NCBI GenBank assembly: GCA_003483745.1 | Contig: DMYD01000057.1 | Location: forward strand, 1-64,000 | From: Roseburia sp. | GTDB lineage: Bacteria; Bacillota; Clostridia; Lachnospirales; Lachnospiraceae | Direction of reading: 5' to 3' | DNA: 64,000 nt | Part shown: piece by piece, positions 17,148-26,134 of the stretch | Numbering within the stretch: position 1 is the first letter of the stretch | Layout: each line of letters opens with the position of its first letter | The notes under the pieces: generated by a model | Told to the model about the DNA's origin: nothing | The model's input: only the letters and a program-made list of their open reading frames with translations | The model's database searches: none | Program-made: the position numbers and the translations under genes

Positions 17148-17914
17148 GAATTTATTTGAGTGGTACAGGTAATACGAAATACTGCGTTACAAAGCTGGTA
17201 AAATTAATCGATGCGTCAGCCGATGTGATTCCGTTAGAGGATGAATTTATCATTGATAAAATAAAAAGAAACGAAACAGTGATCCTTGGGTATCCGACGC
17301 AGTTTTCGAATGCACCATACATGGTAAGAGATTTTATCCAAACGCATGCCTCTTTATGGAAAGGCAAGAAAATGATATGTGTCGCGACCATGGGAGCATT
17401 TAGCGGGGACGGCGCCGGATGTGCAGCGAGACTTCTGAAAAAATACGGAGCAGTGATCTTAGGCGGTGTACATATTAAAATGCCGGATTCCATATGTGAC
17501 AGTAAAATGTTGAAAAAATCGGCGGAAGAAAATGAAAAGATCATCAGGAAAGCGGATGAAAAATTGAAAGAAGCTGCAGAACGAATCAGGCAGGGGGATT
17601 ATCCTGCGGAGGGGCTGACAATTTTCGCCCATATAGCAGGACTTTTTGGACAAAGGCTCTGGTTTTATAAAAAAACGGCAGGATATACCGACCAGCTAAA
17701 AATAAATCAGGATTGCGTGGGATGTGGTAAGTGTGCAAAAATCTGCCCCATGAAAAATATCACGATGGAGAATGGAAGACCTCATCTAGGCAGCAAATGT
17801 ACAATGTGTTACCGCTGTATATGTAATTGTCCACAAAAGGCAATCACACTTTTGGGAAGTAAAGTTATCTTGCAATATAAATTTGAAGATTCTTCCAATC
17901 TTACAAAAATGTAA
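17141..17914 (+). CDS. EFR1-type flavodoxin-ferredoxin fusion protein
   Basis: A 257-residue fusion. The N-terminal half is a flavodoxin-like domain with an FMN phosphate loop (LSGTGNTKY, 6-14) and the YPTQFSNAP and TMGAFSGDGAG regions; the C-terminal part carries two 4Fe-4S motifs, C192/C195/C198/C202 and C220/C223/C226/C230. This matches the EFR1 family of single-electron carriers common in Firmicutes, thought to act as cytosolic electron-transfer modules whose partners are unknown. No clear ribosome site precedes the ATG, so translation may be coupled to the short frame ending at 17147. Followed by a terminator. Confidence 0.9.
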   Translation: MLGIYLSGTGNTKYCVTKLVKLIDASADVIPLEDEFIIDKIKRNETVILGYPTQFSNAPYMVRDFIQTHASLWKGKKMICVATMGAFSGDGAGCAARLLKKYGAVILGGVHIKMPDSICDSKMLKKSAEENEKIIRKADEKLKEAAERIRQGDYPAEGLTIFAHIAGLFGQRLWFYKKTAGYTDQLKINQDCVGCGKCAKICPMKNITMENGRPHLGSKCTMCYRCICNCPQKAITLLGSKVILQYKFEDSSNLTKM

Positions 17915-17965
17915 GATTTATCAGGGAAATGTAAGCTAATAAAATGGCGGTACATTTCCTTTTTT
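17897..17965 (+). terminator. Terminator after the EFR1 gene
   Basis: Two hairpins: AATCTTAC/GTAAGATT (17897-17918, overlapping the stop codon) and GGGAAATGTA/TACATTTCC followed by TTTTTT (17924-17965). The second is the terminator proper. Confidence 0.8.
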
Positions 17966-18020
17966 GTTAAGATAAAGTCATGAATTAAGTAAAGCAGATA
18001 ATTTTTGGGGAGGAAAATTT

Positions 18021-19298
18021 ATGAAAAAGAAAAAACATTCGCGAATCTTGGCTGTCGCAGGTATAATCCTGTTAGGTATAGTTGCTGTCGGCAGTATATA
18101 TTCTCATTTTGGAGGATTTGGTACCGGACCATGTGCTGATGAAACGGAATTTATGCAATGCGCAGACCAGGTGGATAATATAAAAATACCGGAAAAAACA
18201 AGGATTGTGGCATTAGGGGAAGCATCGCATGGAAATGTGGAATTTCAGCAGTTAAAACTTTCCTTATTTCAAAATCTGGTGGAGAATGACGGGGTAAGGG
18301 CATTCGCACTGGAAGGAGACTATGGCGGATGTGAGTATGTGAACCGTTACATTCATGATGGGGAAGGAACGGCCCGGCAGGCGGCTGCTGCGATCGGATT
18401 TGCAATTTACAGAACGGATGAGATGGCAGATCTGATTTCCTATATGCGAAAATACAATGAAACTGCAAAAGATGGGGATGATTTAAGATTTTATGGATTT
18501 GACATGCAAAGATGGTCCTATAATCTGCAGTATCTGATCGAGGCATGTGAAAAGGCGGGGATAGATGTGACAGAACTGAAGAAACTGGAGGATACAGAAG
18601 AACAGCACAGTGAGTATGATGTAGAACAGCAGAGTAAAGTGATCACGGAAATAAAAGAAGAATTACAAAAATCAGATGTAAAGGACATTGCACAGGCGGA
18701 TCATCTGGCAGATACGCTGCTGCAGAATATTTCTTTTGGAAAAGTGTTCAATTCTGCACTGGAAGGAAATGCGCTCAGAGATAAACTGATGGCAGAAAAT
18801 GTAATGTGGATTCTTTCTATGGAAGAACAGCGGGGCAATTCATGTATTTTTATTTCCGGTCACAATGGACATATAGAGCGGTCTGGAAATTATGGAACGG
18901 ATAACAGGGTTATGGGAAATATTTTATCGGATGAACTTGGAGAAGAATATTTTGCGATAGGAACGGATTTTTATAAGACAAACTGCAATCTGCCAAAGAA
19001 TAATGGAAATCGTATCACACACACATTTTATTCCTATGATCCGCTTGCAAAAGCTGCAAAGAAAGCCGGTTACGATATGTGCTGGCTGGATTTCTCAAAG
19101 GTTCCGGAAAATTCGAAACTAAAAGAGCAGATTTCAGATTCCATTTTTATGGGATCATTGGGAGAGGGATACAGCCCGTTTTTTATGAATCTCATCCCGC
19201 GCAGTTACCGCATATCAAAGACGCCGGAAGCGTTGTATGATGGAATGATCTTCGTTACCAATGCGCATCCGATAGAAATCCGGGATGAAGAACAGTAA
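18021..19298 (+). CDS. Erythromycin-esterase-like membrane-anchored protein
   Basis: A 425-residue protein of the erythromycin esterase family (Pfam-type Erythro_esteras). An N-terminal membrane segment (about 8-27) precedes the catalytic domain. Conserved catalytic-region residues are present: E67 and H70 in GEASHGN, E98 in ALEGD, and H281 and H284 in GHNGHIER, corresponding to the EreA/EreB active site. Many family members are not macrolide esterases, and the anchor suggests the domain faces outside. ATG follows GGGGAGG. Own terminator behind the gene before it, so probably a separate transcript. Antibiotic hydrolysis should not be assumed. Confidence 0.85.
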   Translation: MKKKKHSRILAVAGIILLGIVAVGSIYSHFGGFGTGPCADETEFMQCADQVDNIKIPEKTRIVALGEASHGNVEFQQLKLSLFQNLVENDGVRAFALEGDYGGCEYVNRYIHDGEGTARQAAAAIGFAIYRTDEMADLISYMRKYNETAKDGDDLRFYGFDMQRWSYNLQYLIEACEKAGIDVTELKKLEDTEEQHSEYDVEQQSKVITEIKEELQKSDVKDIAQADHLADTLLQNISFGKVFNSALEGNALRDKLMAENVMWILSMEEQRGNSCIFISGHNGHIERSGNYGTDNRVMGNILSDELGEEYFAIGTDFYKTNCNLPKNNGNRITHTFYSYDPLAKAAKKAGYDMCWLDFSKVPENSKLKEQISDSIFMGSLGEGYSPFFMNLIPRSYRISKTPEALYDGMIFVTNAHPIEIRDEEQ

Positions 19299-19301
19299 AA
19301 T

Positions 19302-19542
19302 TTGATAAAGATGATACACGGCAGGGGCGTGTATGCAAAAATAAACGAAAAAATAGTACTTGCAGGCAATGAAAAAATGTTAGAAGAATCGCAGATCATT
19401 TTGCCGGCGGAACAGAAAGAAGCGGATGTCGGAGCTTGCAATCACCGGTATTTTAAATCCGGTCGTAGGTGCACTGGTACATAATGCGGGTTCCGTAATC
19501 GTTATCATCAATTCGGCATTGCTGCTTCAATGGAAACAATAA
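19302..19542 (+). pseudogene. Remnant of a heavy-metal P-type ATPase
   Basis: Only two pieces survive. The first (HGRGVYAKINEKIVLAGNEKML, read from about 19311) is the nucleotide-binding domain region of P1B-type ATPases; the second, in another frame from about 19425, gives SELAITGILNPVVGALVHNA and then a hydrophobic end through LLLQWKQ, the last membrane helix. The start of the protein, the phosphorylation and P domains, and most membrane helices are missing. A TTG at 19302 could start a 60-residue nonsense product. Confidence 0.78.
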
Positions 19543-19555
19543 TAAGAAGAAAACG

Positions 19556-19596
19556 GATCTCTGGAAAGTGATTTTCATTTTCGGAGATCTTTTTTT
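19556..19596 (+). terminator. Intrinsic terminator
   Basis: GGATCTC-TGG near-pairs with CGGAGATC, followed by seven T. It survives from the eroded ATPase gene. Confidence 0.75.
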
Positions 19597-19626
19597 GTGA
19601 AAAAGTTACAAAAACAAAACATATGT

Positions 19627-19655
19627 TTGCATTGCGCAGCGCTATGTGGTATATT
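19627..19655 (+). promoter_or_regulatory. sbcD promoter
   Basis: TTGCAT (19627-19632), 17-base spacer, TATATT (19650-19655), about 40 bases before the sbcD start. Confidence 0.55.
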
Positions 19656-19695
19656 GAAATCAAATATTACGATTGATATAGTACAGGAGGAGAGC

Positions 19696-20940
19696 ATGAA
19701 ATTTCTTCATATCTCGGATTTGCATATTGGAAAAAGAGTCAATGAATTTTCCATGATCGAAGATCAGAAATATATTTTACGGCAGATCAAAGAGATCGCA
19801 TTGGAAAAGCAGGTGGATGCGGTTATGATCGCGGGGGATATTTATGATAAGCCGGTTCCGTCTGCGGAGGCGGTGCAGTTGTTTGACCAGTTTCTCACGG
19901 AGCTTGCAGATTGCGGGAAAAAGGTATTTGCAGTCAGCGGTAATCATGATTCCGCGGAACGAATCGCATTTGGTGCGCAGCTTATGAGCAGTCGGGAAGT
20001 GTATGTTTCACCGGTGTATGATGGAACGGTGAAATGTGTTACCTGTCAGGATGCATATGGGGAACTGTGCATCTGGCTGCTGCCGTTTATCCGTCCGGCG
20101 GCTGTACGTCATGCATGGAGAAATATGGCAGAAGAAGCCGGTATGGAAAATGTGATCAGAAACATGCAGACTGACAGCGAAACTATGATGGAGGATGTCG
20201 GCGGAACAAAACAGGATTTGGCACAGGAAGATGATGTGGAGACCGTGGAAACATATCAGGATGCACTGCAGTATGTTGTGACACATATGCCGGTAGATGC
20301 ATCGAAGCGTAATATATTAGTGGCGCACCAGTTTGTGACAGGTGCTTCGCGTTGTGAATCGGAAGAAATTTCTGTGGGTGGTTTAGACCAGATCGAGGCG
20401 GGAGTGTTTGATGTCTTTGATTATGTTGCATTAGGACACATTCACAGCCCGCAGCATATTGGTAGAGAGACACTGCGTTATTGCGGAACACCATTAAAAT
20501 ACTCTTTTTCCGAGGCAGAACAGCAAAAATCTGTTGTTGTCATGGAGATAAAGGAAAAGGGAGATGTCCTCATTGAAAAAGTTCCGTTAAAACCGCTTCG
20601 AAATCTGAGAAAGATCCGGGGAACATACATGGAACTGATGTCGAAAGATTTCTATGAGGGTACAGATACCGGTGATTATTTGCAGATCACACTGACCGAT
20701 GAGGAGGATGTACCGGATGGAATGGCAAAACTCCGGACAGTATACCCGAACCTGATGCAGCTTGTCTATGATAACAGCAGAACCAGACAGAGCAGGCAGG
20801 TTGAGGTAACAGAACGTGTGGAACAAAAATCAGAAATGGAACTGTTCGAAGAGTTTTATGAGATACAAAATAATCAGCCGATGAGTGAAGACCAACAGAA
20901 TTTTGTAAAAAATCTGTTGGAGGAATTAAAGTCTGTATAA
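19696..20940 (+). CDS. sbcD: Exonuclease subunit SbcD (Mre11-like)
   Basis: A 414-residue Mre11-family nuclease. Metallophosphoesterase motifs run in order: DLHIGK near the N-terminus, GDIYD, GNHDS, AHQF and LGHIHSPQ. ATG at 19696 follows AGGAGGAGAG; the longer frame from 19597 begins in the promoter. With SbcC it forms the ATP-dependent nuclease that opens hairpins and protein-blocked ends during replication and repair. sbcC follows after about 105 bases that contain a perfect hairpin. Confidence 0.96.
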   Translation: MKFLHISDLHIGKRVNEFSMIEDQKYILRQIKEIALEKQVDAVMIAGDIYDKPVPSAEAVQLFDQFLTELADCGKKVFAVSGNHDSAERIAFGAQLMSSREVYVSPVYDGTVKCVTCQDAYGELCIWLLPFIRPAAVRHAWRNMAEEAGMENVIRNMQTDSETMMEDVGGTKQDLAQEDDVETVETYQDALQYVVTHMPVDASKRNILVAHQFVTGASRCESEEISVGGLDQIEAGVFDVFDYVALGHIHSPQHIGRETLRYCGTPLKYSFSEAEQQKSVVVMEIKEKGDVLIEKVPLKPLRNLRKIRGTYMELMSKDFYEGTDTGDYLQITLTDEEDVPDGMAKLRTVYPNLMQLVYDNSRTRQSRQVEVTERVEQKSEMELFEEFYEIQNNQPMSEDQQNFVKNLLEELKSV

Positions 20941-20955
20941 GCATTATGGAGAAGT

Positions 20956-20982
20956 CGTGTGAAAAATAACATTTTTCACACG
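20956..20982 (+). other. Perfect hairpin between sbcD and sbcC
   Basis: CGTGTGAAAAAT and ATTTTTCACACG (12 bp, loop AAC). There is no T tail after it, so it is not a standard terminator; it may tune sbcC expression or mRNA stability. Confidence 0.7.
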
Positions 20983-21045
20983 CATGATTTGTGCTTACAC
21001 GCAAACTTGATATGCGCAAAAGGCAGCGCAGGAATGGAGAATTTT

Positions 21046-24000
21046 ATGAAACCAGTCAGTCTTACGATAAGTGCATTTGGCCCATACGCGGGGGAACAGA
21101 CCATAGATTTTGAACGACTTGGGTCACAGGGATTATTTTTGATCACAGGTGATACCGGAGCGGGAAAGACTACGATATTTGATGCAATCACGTTTGCGTT
21201 GTACGGAGAAGCGAGTGGAGATGTGCGCAAAGCAGATATGTTTCGCAGCAAATATGCGAAAGAAGATGTGAAAACATTTGTGCGTCTGGTATTTGAATAT
21301 GGAAAAAAACGTTATACGGTAGAGCGTAATCCGGAATATATGCGCCCAAAGGGACGTGGAACAGGAATGACAATGGAAAAGGCGAATGCCACATTAGAGT
21401 ATCCGGATGACAGAGAGCCTGTGACAAAAAGCAGAGATGTCACGCGTGCCATTACAGAGCTGATCGGTTTAGACTGCAGGCAGTTTACTCAGATAGCGAT
21501 GATTGCACAGGGAGATTTTCAGAAAGTACTGTTTGCTAATACGGAGGAGCGTGGAAAGATTTTCCGGCAGATATTCGGAACAGATATTTACCGTGTGCTG
21601 CAGGATCGGCTGAAAGATGCCGTAAAAAAACAGTGGAAAGAATATGATGAATTGCGGCGCAGTATCAATCAGTATATGGAAGGAATTGCCTGTGACAGTG
21701 ACTCTTTAAATGAGGAAGATGCAATCGTCGCCGAGAAAATAAAACTGTTAAAAAAAGAGAAATTTGACGGCAGAATTGAAGAGGGAATCATACTCTTAGC
21801 AGAACTATGTAAAGCAGAGGAAGCGGCGCTGGAGGGTATGCAAAAGAAAAAAGATGCACTGGATCAGAAAATCAGAAATGTGGATGAACTGAACGGAAAA
21901 GTGCATGAAAATGCAAAAAGAAGACAGATGTTAGAAGAAAAACAGCAGAAGCTGAAAGATTTGGAAATACTTTTGATGCAGGCAAAGGGGGATATGGACC
22001 GGGCAGAAGCTGAAGCAGCGTGTTGTGAGAAACTCGGTAGGACGATTGAAGAATGTGAAAAGAAGCTGTTGGTATTCGAAAAGATACAGGAAGCAGGTTT
22101 GTCACAGGAAAAGAAGCGGCAGGACATGGAAGAAAAGGTTCAGAAAAAGCGGCAGGAAGAACAGAGAAGAATGGAGCTGGAAGAAAGACTGCAGCAGGAA
22201 AAAGAAACGTTAAAATCCTATGAGGGCATTACTGCAGAAATACAGCGTGTGAAGCATGAATTGGGGCTGATCACAGAAAAAAGGGATGCGTTGAAAAATC
22301 AGAGAGACAGGATTGATGAACTGGAAGAGGAACTTTCAGAGCGAAGGAAGAATCTCGATTCACAAAAGAAAACAGAAGAAGGTCTTTTAGAACAGGAACA
22401 AAAATTAAAAGAGGAACAGGAACAGAAAAAAGATGCGGCAGGGCAGGAGATTGCCTGTGAGAGAGAAGTAAATGAGATCCGGCAGAAAATACAGGATCTG
22501 ACGGAGATTGCAGGACAGCTGGAAACATCGGCAAAAGAAGTAAAAAGATTTGGCACAGAACAGGAAAATGCGCAGAAATCATACGAGAGAAAAAGCGGGG
22601 AACTGCAGCGGCAGAAAGAAGCGTGGGAGCAGCTTTCCGGTGCAGACAGCAGGGGCGAACAGGCAGAGAAAGCGATATTGGAGGTATCAGAGAGAATACG
22701 CAGACTGAGAGAACTGGAAAACAGATTAGATGATTGGGAAAATGTCAGCAAAGAAAGGGAGAACGCACAAAAACAGTATCAGAAAGCGGCTGTGGAGCAG
22801 AAGCAGATCAGTGAGCATTACCGGAGAATAGAGCAGCAATTCTGGGATGCACAGGCAGGAATGCTGGCACGGAACTTAAAGGAAGAGGAACCTTGTCCGG
22901 TCTGTGGAGCCATGCATCATCCGGTACTGGCAGTTATACCACAGGAAACGCCGGACCGGGAGACGTTAGAACAGGCAAAAGCAGAGGATGAAAAGGCAAG
23001 GGAGACAGTCAGCAGACTGAGTGAAAAAGCACACCAGCTTGTGACACAGGAAGAAGAAAAAAAGGCTGCTGTATTAAAAGATGTGGAGGAACTTCTGGGA
23101 GACCCAGCTGCAAATATGTCTCTAAACGAAATAAGGACAGAGACAGAAAGGCAAAAGAGTATTGGTGAGACAAGCAGAGAAGCATACAAAAAACAGAAAG
23201 AAAAAGCGAAAAAAGATCTGGATGCAAAGTATACATTAGAAGAACAGATACAGACCATGCAGGATGAACTGACCATGTTAAATGAACGGAACGTCAGTCT
23301 TGGGCAGATGCTTGCCACTGCAACAGAGCGTCACATGCAGCAGCGTCAGCAATGGAAGAAGATGACAGCCGGCTTTGATCCTGCGATAGAGCAGACAGAA
23401 GATCCGCAAACTGTTTTTGCACAACTTGCACAGATTGAAAAAGAGCGCAACACACAGTTTTTGCAGGCTAAAAATAACAGAAAACGTGCAGATGAAATCA
23501 CAGGTGAATTAAAAGAAAACGAAGAATCCATACAAAAGATAAGAAAAATGCTCAGTAGTATCCAGGAAGAAATTGCAAAATTGACCGGAAACAGGGAGAC
23601 TGCCGAAAAGCAGATCAGTGACGATATCAAGTCTGCGCAAATTCAAGCTCTGCAAAACCAGTCTCTGCTAAGGGAGGATTTTGATGGGAAAACAGAGCAT
23701 GTACAATCTGTGATCGATATGCTGCAAAGAGCAGCCGGTGAGAAAGAGGTGGAACTTTCCGAAAAACAGGAAGAAGAACGGAAAAAGACTGTTATGGAAA
23801 AGCAGATTCCGCTTGATGAAACAGAAATAAAAACACTTGCCGACCGGATCAATGCGGCCGAACATGAGATGGTACGTCTGCAGACAGAGTATGCAGGTGA
23901 AGAAAAGAATCTCAATGAGCTGAAAGAACAGGTAAAAGATGCAGCAAAAGAGGAAGTACAGGCACAGATAAGCGGGTTTACCCTGAAAAAAAGAAACTTA

Positions 24001-24837
24001 GAAGAAAACAGGGAGAGGACAAGAGAAGCATATAATAACTGTGAAAAAAATATAGAAACGGAAAAAGGCGCCATTCAGATACTTCTTGGTCAGATTGAGG
24101 AGACAGAGAAAGCAATATCATTTCCGGAAGAGGAGATTGAAAAGCGGGCGGAGGAACTGCGTACAAAAAGAGGTGAGATGGAAGAAAAAAGAGCTTCCAT
24201 ATATACATCTTATCGTACCAATATGGATATCTGCAAAAATGTCAGCAAAAAACAAAAAGAGATCGCGCAGACCGAACAGAAGTATGTCTGGATGAAATCT
24301 CTTTCCGATACGGCAAGTGGAATGTTGAACGGTAAAGCAAAGATCGAGTTGGAAACGTACGTGCAGATGGCTTATTTTGACCGGATACTGGTCCGTGCAA
24401 ATCGAAGGATGCTTACGATGAGCAGCGGACAGTATGAATTAAAGCGTGAGGAAGAGACAGGCAGCCGTAAGGAAAAGGCAGGATTAGAACTTTGTGTGGT
24501 CGATCATTATAACGGGACACAGCGCAGTGTAAAGACGCTTTCCGGTGGTGAGTCTTTTCAGGCATCATTGTCTCTTGCACTTGGATTGTCGGATGAGATA
24601 CAGTCCTATGCGGGCGGAATCCGTATGGATTCCATGTTTGTGGATGAAGGATTTGGCTCACTTGATGAGGATGCATTAGAACAGGCGCTAAAGGCATTGC
24701 TGCAGCTCACCGAGGGAAATCGTCTGGTAGGTATCATTTCCCATGTATCGGAACTGAAAGATCAGATCGACAAAAAAATAATAGTGACAAAGCAGCGGAC
24801 ACCCGATGGAGTCAGCAGTTTTGCAAAAGTGGAATAA
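21046..24837 (+). CDS. sbcC: Exonuclease subunit SbcC (Rad50-like)
   Basis: A 1263-residue SMC-like ATPase. Walker A is GDTGAGKTT (35-43); Q-loop region QFTQIAMIAQGDF; long Glu/Gln/Lys-rich coiled coils run to either side of the zinc hook CPVC (617-620); the ABC signature TLSGGESFQASLSLALGLSD lies near residue 1166 and Walker B in MFVDEGFGSLDED. The ATG at 21046 is preceded by AATGGAG; a second ATG at 21034 is possible. Partner of SbcD: the heads bind and hydrolyse ATP and the hook joins two complexes. Length is somewhat above the E. coli protein. Confidence 0.96.
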   Translation: MKPVSLTISAFGPYAGEQTIDFERLGSQGLFLITGDTGAGKTTIFDAITFALYGEASGDVRKADMFRSKYAKEDVKTFVRLVFEYGKKRYTVERNPEYMRPKGRGTGMTMEKANATLEYPDDREPVTKSRDVTRAITELIGLDCRQFTQIAMIAQGDFQKVLFANTEERGKIFRQIFGTDIYRVLQDRLKDAVKKQWKEYDELRRSINQYMEGIACDSDSLNEEDAIVAEKIKLLKKEKFDGRIEEGIILLAELCKAEEAALEGMQKKKDALDQKIRNVDELNGKVHENAKRRQMLEEKQQKLKDLEILLMQAKGDMDRAEAEAACCEKLGRTIEECEKKLLVFEKIQEAGLSQEKKRQDMEEKVQKKRQEEQRRMELEERLQQEKETLKSYEGITAEIQRVKHELGLITEKRDALKNQRDRIDELEEELSERRKNLDSQKKTEEGLLEQEQKLKEEQEQKKDAAGQEIACEREVNEIRQKIQDLTEIAGQLETSAKEVKRFGTEQENAQKSYERKSGELQRQKEAWEQLSGADSRGEQAEKAILEVSERIRRLRELENRLDDWENVSKERENAQKQYQKAAVEQKQISEHYRRIEQQFWDAQAGMLARNLKEEEPCPVCGAMHHPVLAVIPQETPDRETLEQAKAEDEKARETVSRLSEKAHQLVTQEEEKKAAVLKDVEELLGDPAANMSLNEIRTETERQKSIGETSREAYKKQKEKAKKDLDAKYTLEEQIQTMQDELTMLNERNVSLGQMLATATERHMQQRQQWKKMTAGFDPAIEQTEDPQTVFAQLAQIEKERNTQFLQAKNNRKRADEITGELKENEESIQKIRKMLSSIQEEIAKLTGNRETAEKQISDDIKSAQIQALQNQSLLREDFDGKTEHVQSVIDMLQRAAGEKEVELSEKQEEERKKTVMEKQIPLDETEIKTLADRINAAEHEMVRLQTEYAGEEKNLNELKEQVKDAAKEEVQAQISGFTLKKRNLEENRERTREAYNNCEKNIETEKGAIQILLGQIEETEKAISFPEEEIEKRAEELRTKRGEMEEKRASIYTSYRTNMDICKNVSKKQKEIAQTEQKYVWMKSLSDTASGMLNGKAKIELETYVQMAYFDRILVRANRRMLTMSSGQYELKREEETGSRKEKAGLELCVVDHYNGTQRSVKTLSGGESFQASLSLALGLSDEIQSYAGGIRMDSMFVDEGFGSLDEDALEQALKALLQLTEGNRLVGIISHVSELKDQIDKKIIVTKQRTPDGVSSFAKVE

Positions 24838-24849
24838 ACATTATAATGC

Positions 24850-24878
24850 TTGACTTTACCACTGTATCATGCTATCAT
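24850..24878 (+). promoter_or_regulatory. Promoter of the thiSGHE operon
   Basis: TTGACT (24850-24855), 17-base spacer, TATCAT (24873-24878), placed 12 bases after the sbcC stop. Transcription would start near 24885. Confidence 0.65.
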
Positions 24879-24894
24879 CAGGAACAGAGTGGAC

Positions 24895-24952
24895 AAAGCG
24901 TTCATGAAGGGGTACACCACCGCGGGTGTATTTTTTCGTGAACGCTTTTTTT
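24895..24952 (+). terminator. Long hairpin terminator at the very start of the thi leader
   Basis: A hairpin of about 24 base pairs runs from AAAGCGTTCA (24895-24904) to TGAACGCTTT (about 24938-24947), with an inner TACACC/GGTGTA pair, G-U pairs against a T run, and a T tail to 24952. It ends sbcC transcription but also sits within about 10 bases of the predicted start of the thi transcript, so it may serve as an attenuator. Confidence 0.75.
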
Positions 24953-24960
24953 GTTACACC

Positions 24961-25037
24961 ATAAAATTAAAAGGAGGAAAATCCTCCCCTCGTCCAAAGG
25001 GACTCGGATTTTACTCCGTAAAATTAAAGGAGGATTT
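24961..25037 (+). promoter_or_regulatory. thiS leader with anti-Shine-Dalgarno sequence
   Basis: AAATCCTCC (24979-24987) is perfectly complementary to the thiS ribosome site GGAGGATTT (25029-25037), and also pairs locally with GGAGGA (24973-24978). The two pairings exclude each other, which would make an on/off switch. The segment TAAAATTAAA(A)GGAGGA occurs twice (about 24962 and 25019). No TPP aptamer (CTGAGA, ACCTGATC) was seen. Confidence 0.55.
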
Positions 25038-25235
25038 ATGGAGATCAACGGAAAGCAGGCAACGTTGCCGGAGGGAACAACGATACTTGATTACTTAGAG
25101 CAGAATCATTATGTGCTAGCACAGATTGCAGTGGAGCACAATTATGTGATTTTAGACAAAGAAGATTATGCAAAAGTCGTTTTGAAGGATGATGACATTT
25201 TAGAGATTGTCAGCTTCATGGGAGGCGGCTGCTAA
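25038..25235 (+). CDS. thiS: Sulfur carrier protein ThiS
   Basis: A 65-residue ubiquitin-fold sulfur carrier for the thiazole half of thiamine. The N-terminus ([20 protein letters not shown]) fits ThiS; the C-terminus is MGGGC. ThiS normally ends in Gly-Gly, whose carboxylate is adenylated by ThiF and converted to thiocarboxylate; here a Cys follows, so the tail might need trimming or act differently. ATG at 25038 has GGAGGA five bases upstream. First gene of thiSGHE; no thiF is in the operon. Confidence 0.92.
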   Translation: MEINGKQATLPEGTTILDYLEQNHYVLAQIAVEHNYVILDKEDYAKVVLKDDDILEIVSFMGGGC

Positions 25236-25279
25236 ATATCAGCAAAAGAGAAACGAAAAACAGAAAAGAGGAAAAAAAG

Positions 25280-26059
25280 ATGAGCGAAATGACAAAAGAT
25301 ACATGGACATTAGGAGGACATGAGTTTACCTCCAGATTTATATTAGGTTCCGGAAAATATTCCTTAGAACTGATCGACGCAGCAGTGAAAGAGGCAAAAG
25401 CAGAGATCGTGACAATGGCGCTGCGCCGTGCAAATGAGGGTGGTGTGGCAAATATCTTAGATTACATTCCGAAGAATGTAACCTTGCTTCCGAATACATC
25501 AGGGGCACGAAATGCGGAGGAGGCAGTTCGTATTGCAAGACTGTCAAGACAGATCAGTGGAAGTGATTTTGTAAAAATCGAAGTAATTCATGATTCAAAA
25601 TATTTACTTCCGGATAATTATGAGACAGTAAAAGCAGTAGAAGTATTGGCAAAAGAGGGATTTGTCGTGATGCCGTATATGTACCCGGATCTCAATGCGG
25701 CGCGTGATATGCAGAATGCGGGTGCAGCCTGCATTATGCCGCTTGCAGCACCGATCGGATCAAACCGCGGTGTGTGCACAAAAGATTTTATCCGGATACT
25801 GATCGATGAGATAGATTTGCCAATCATCGTAGATGCCGGCATCGGTAAACCATCGCAGGCATGTGAGGTCATGGAGATGGGTGCTGCAGCGGTTATGGCA
25901 AATACTGCAATTGCAACGGCCGGTGATATTCCGGCGATGGCGTCTGCTTTCCGTGAGGCCATCGAGGCAGGAAGAAAAGCATACTTATCAGGTTGTGGAC
26001 GTGTCAAGATGGGTGGGGCAAGTGCATCCTCGCCGCTGACAGGGTTCCTCTCTGAATAA
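25280..26059 (+). CDS. thiG: Thiazole synthase ThiG
   Basis: A 259-residue TIM-barrel enzyme of normal length. It joins deoxyxylulose 5-phosphate, dehydroglycine and ThiS thiocarboxylate sulfur into the thiazole. Lys99 in SDFVKIEV is the residue expected to form the imine with DXP; the phosphate-binding end [12 protein letters not shown] and [11 protein letters not shown] loops are present. Starts 44 bases after thiS with an AGAGGAAA site. Forms a complex with ThiS and, in anaerobes, receives dehydroglycine from ThiH, encoded next. Confidence 0.97.
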   Translation: MSEMTKDTWTLGGHEFTSRFILGSGKYSLELIDAAVKEAKAEIVTMALRRANEGGVANILDYIPKNVTLLPNTSGARNAEEAVRIARLSRQISGSDFVKIEVIHDSKYLLPDNYETVKAVEVLAKEGFVVMPYMYPDLNAARDMQNAGAACIMPLAAPIGSNRGVCTKDFIRILIDEIDLPIIVDAGIGKPSQACEVMEMGAAAVMANTAIATAGDIPAMASAFREAIEAGRKAYLSGCGRVKMGGASASSPLTGFLSE

Positions 26060-26134
26060 TTCGGAAGAATAAAATGTCAAATAAAATAAATATAAAAAAT
26101 TCGGATTCAAAATAAGTACAAGGGATGGAAAATC

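Noticed and set aside
24838..25037. TPP riboswitch or T-box before thiS
   Set aside because: The CTGAGA and ACCTGATC landmarks are absent; ACCGCGG in the hairpin recalls a T-box, but the TGGN tRNA-binding bulge and specifier region are missing.
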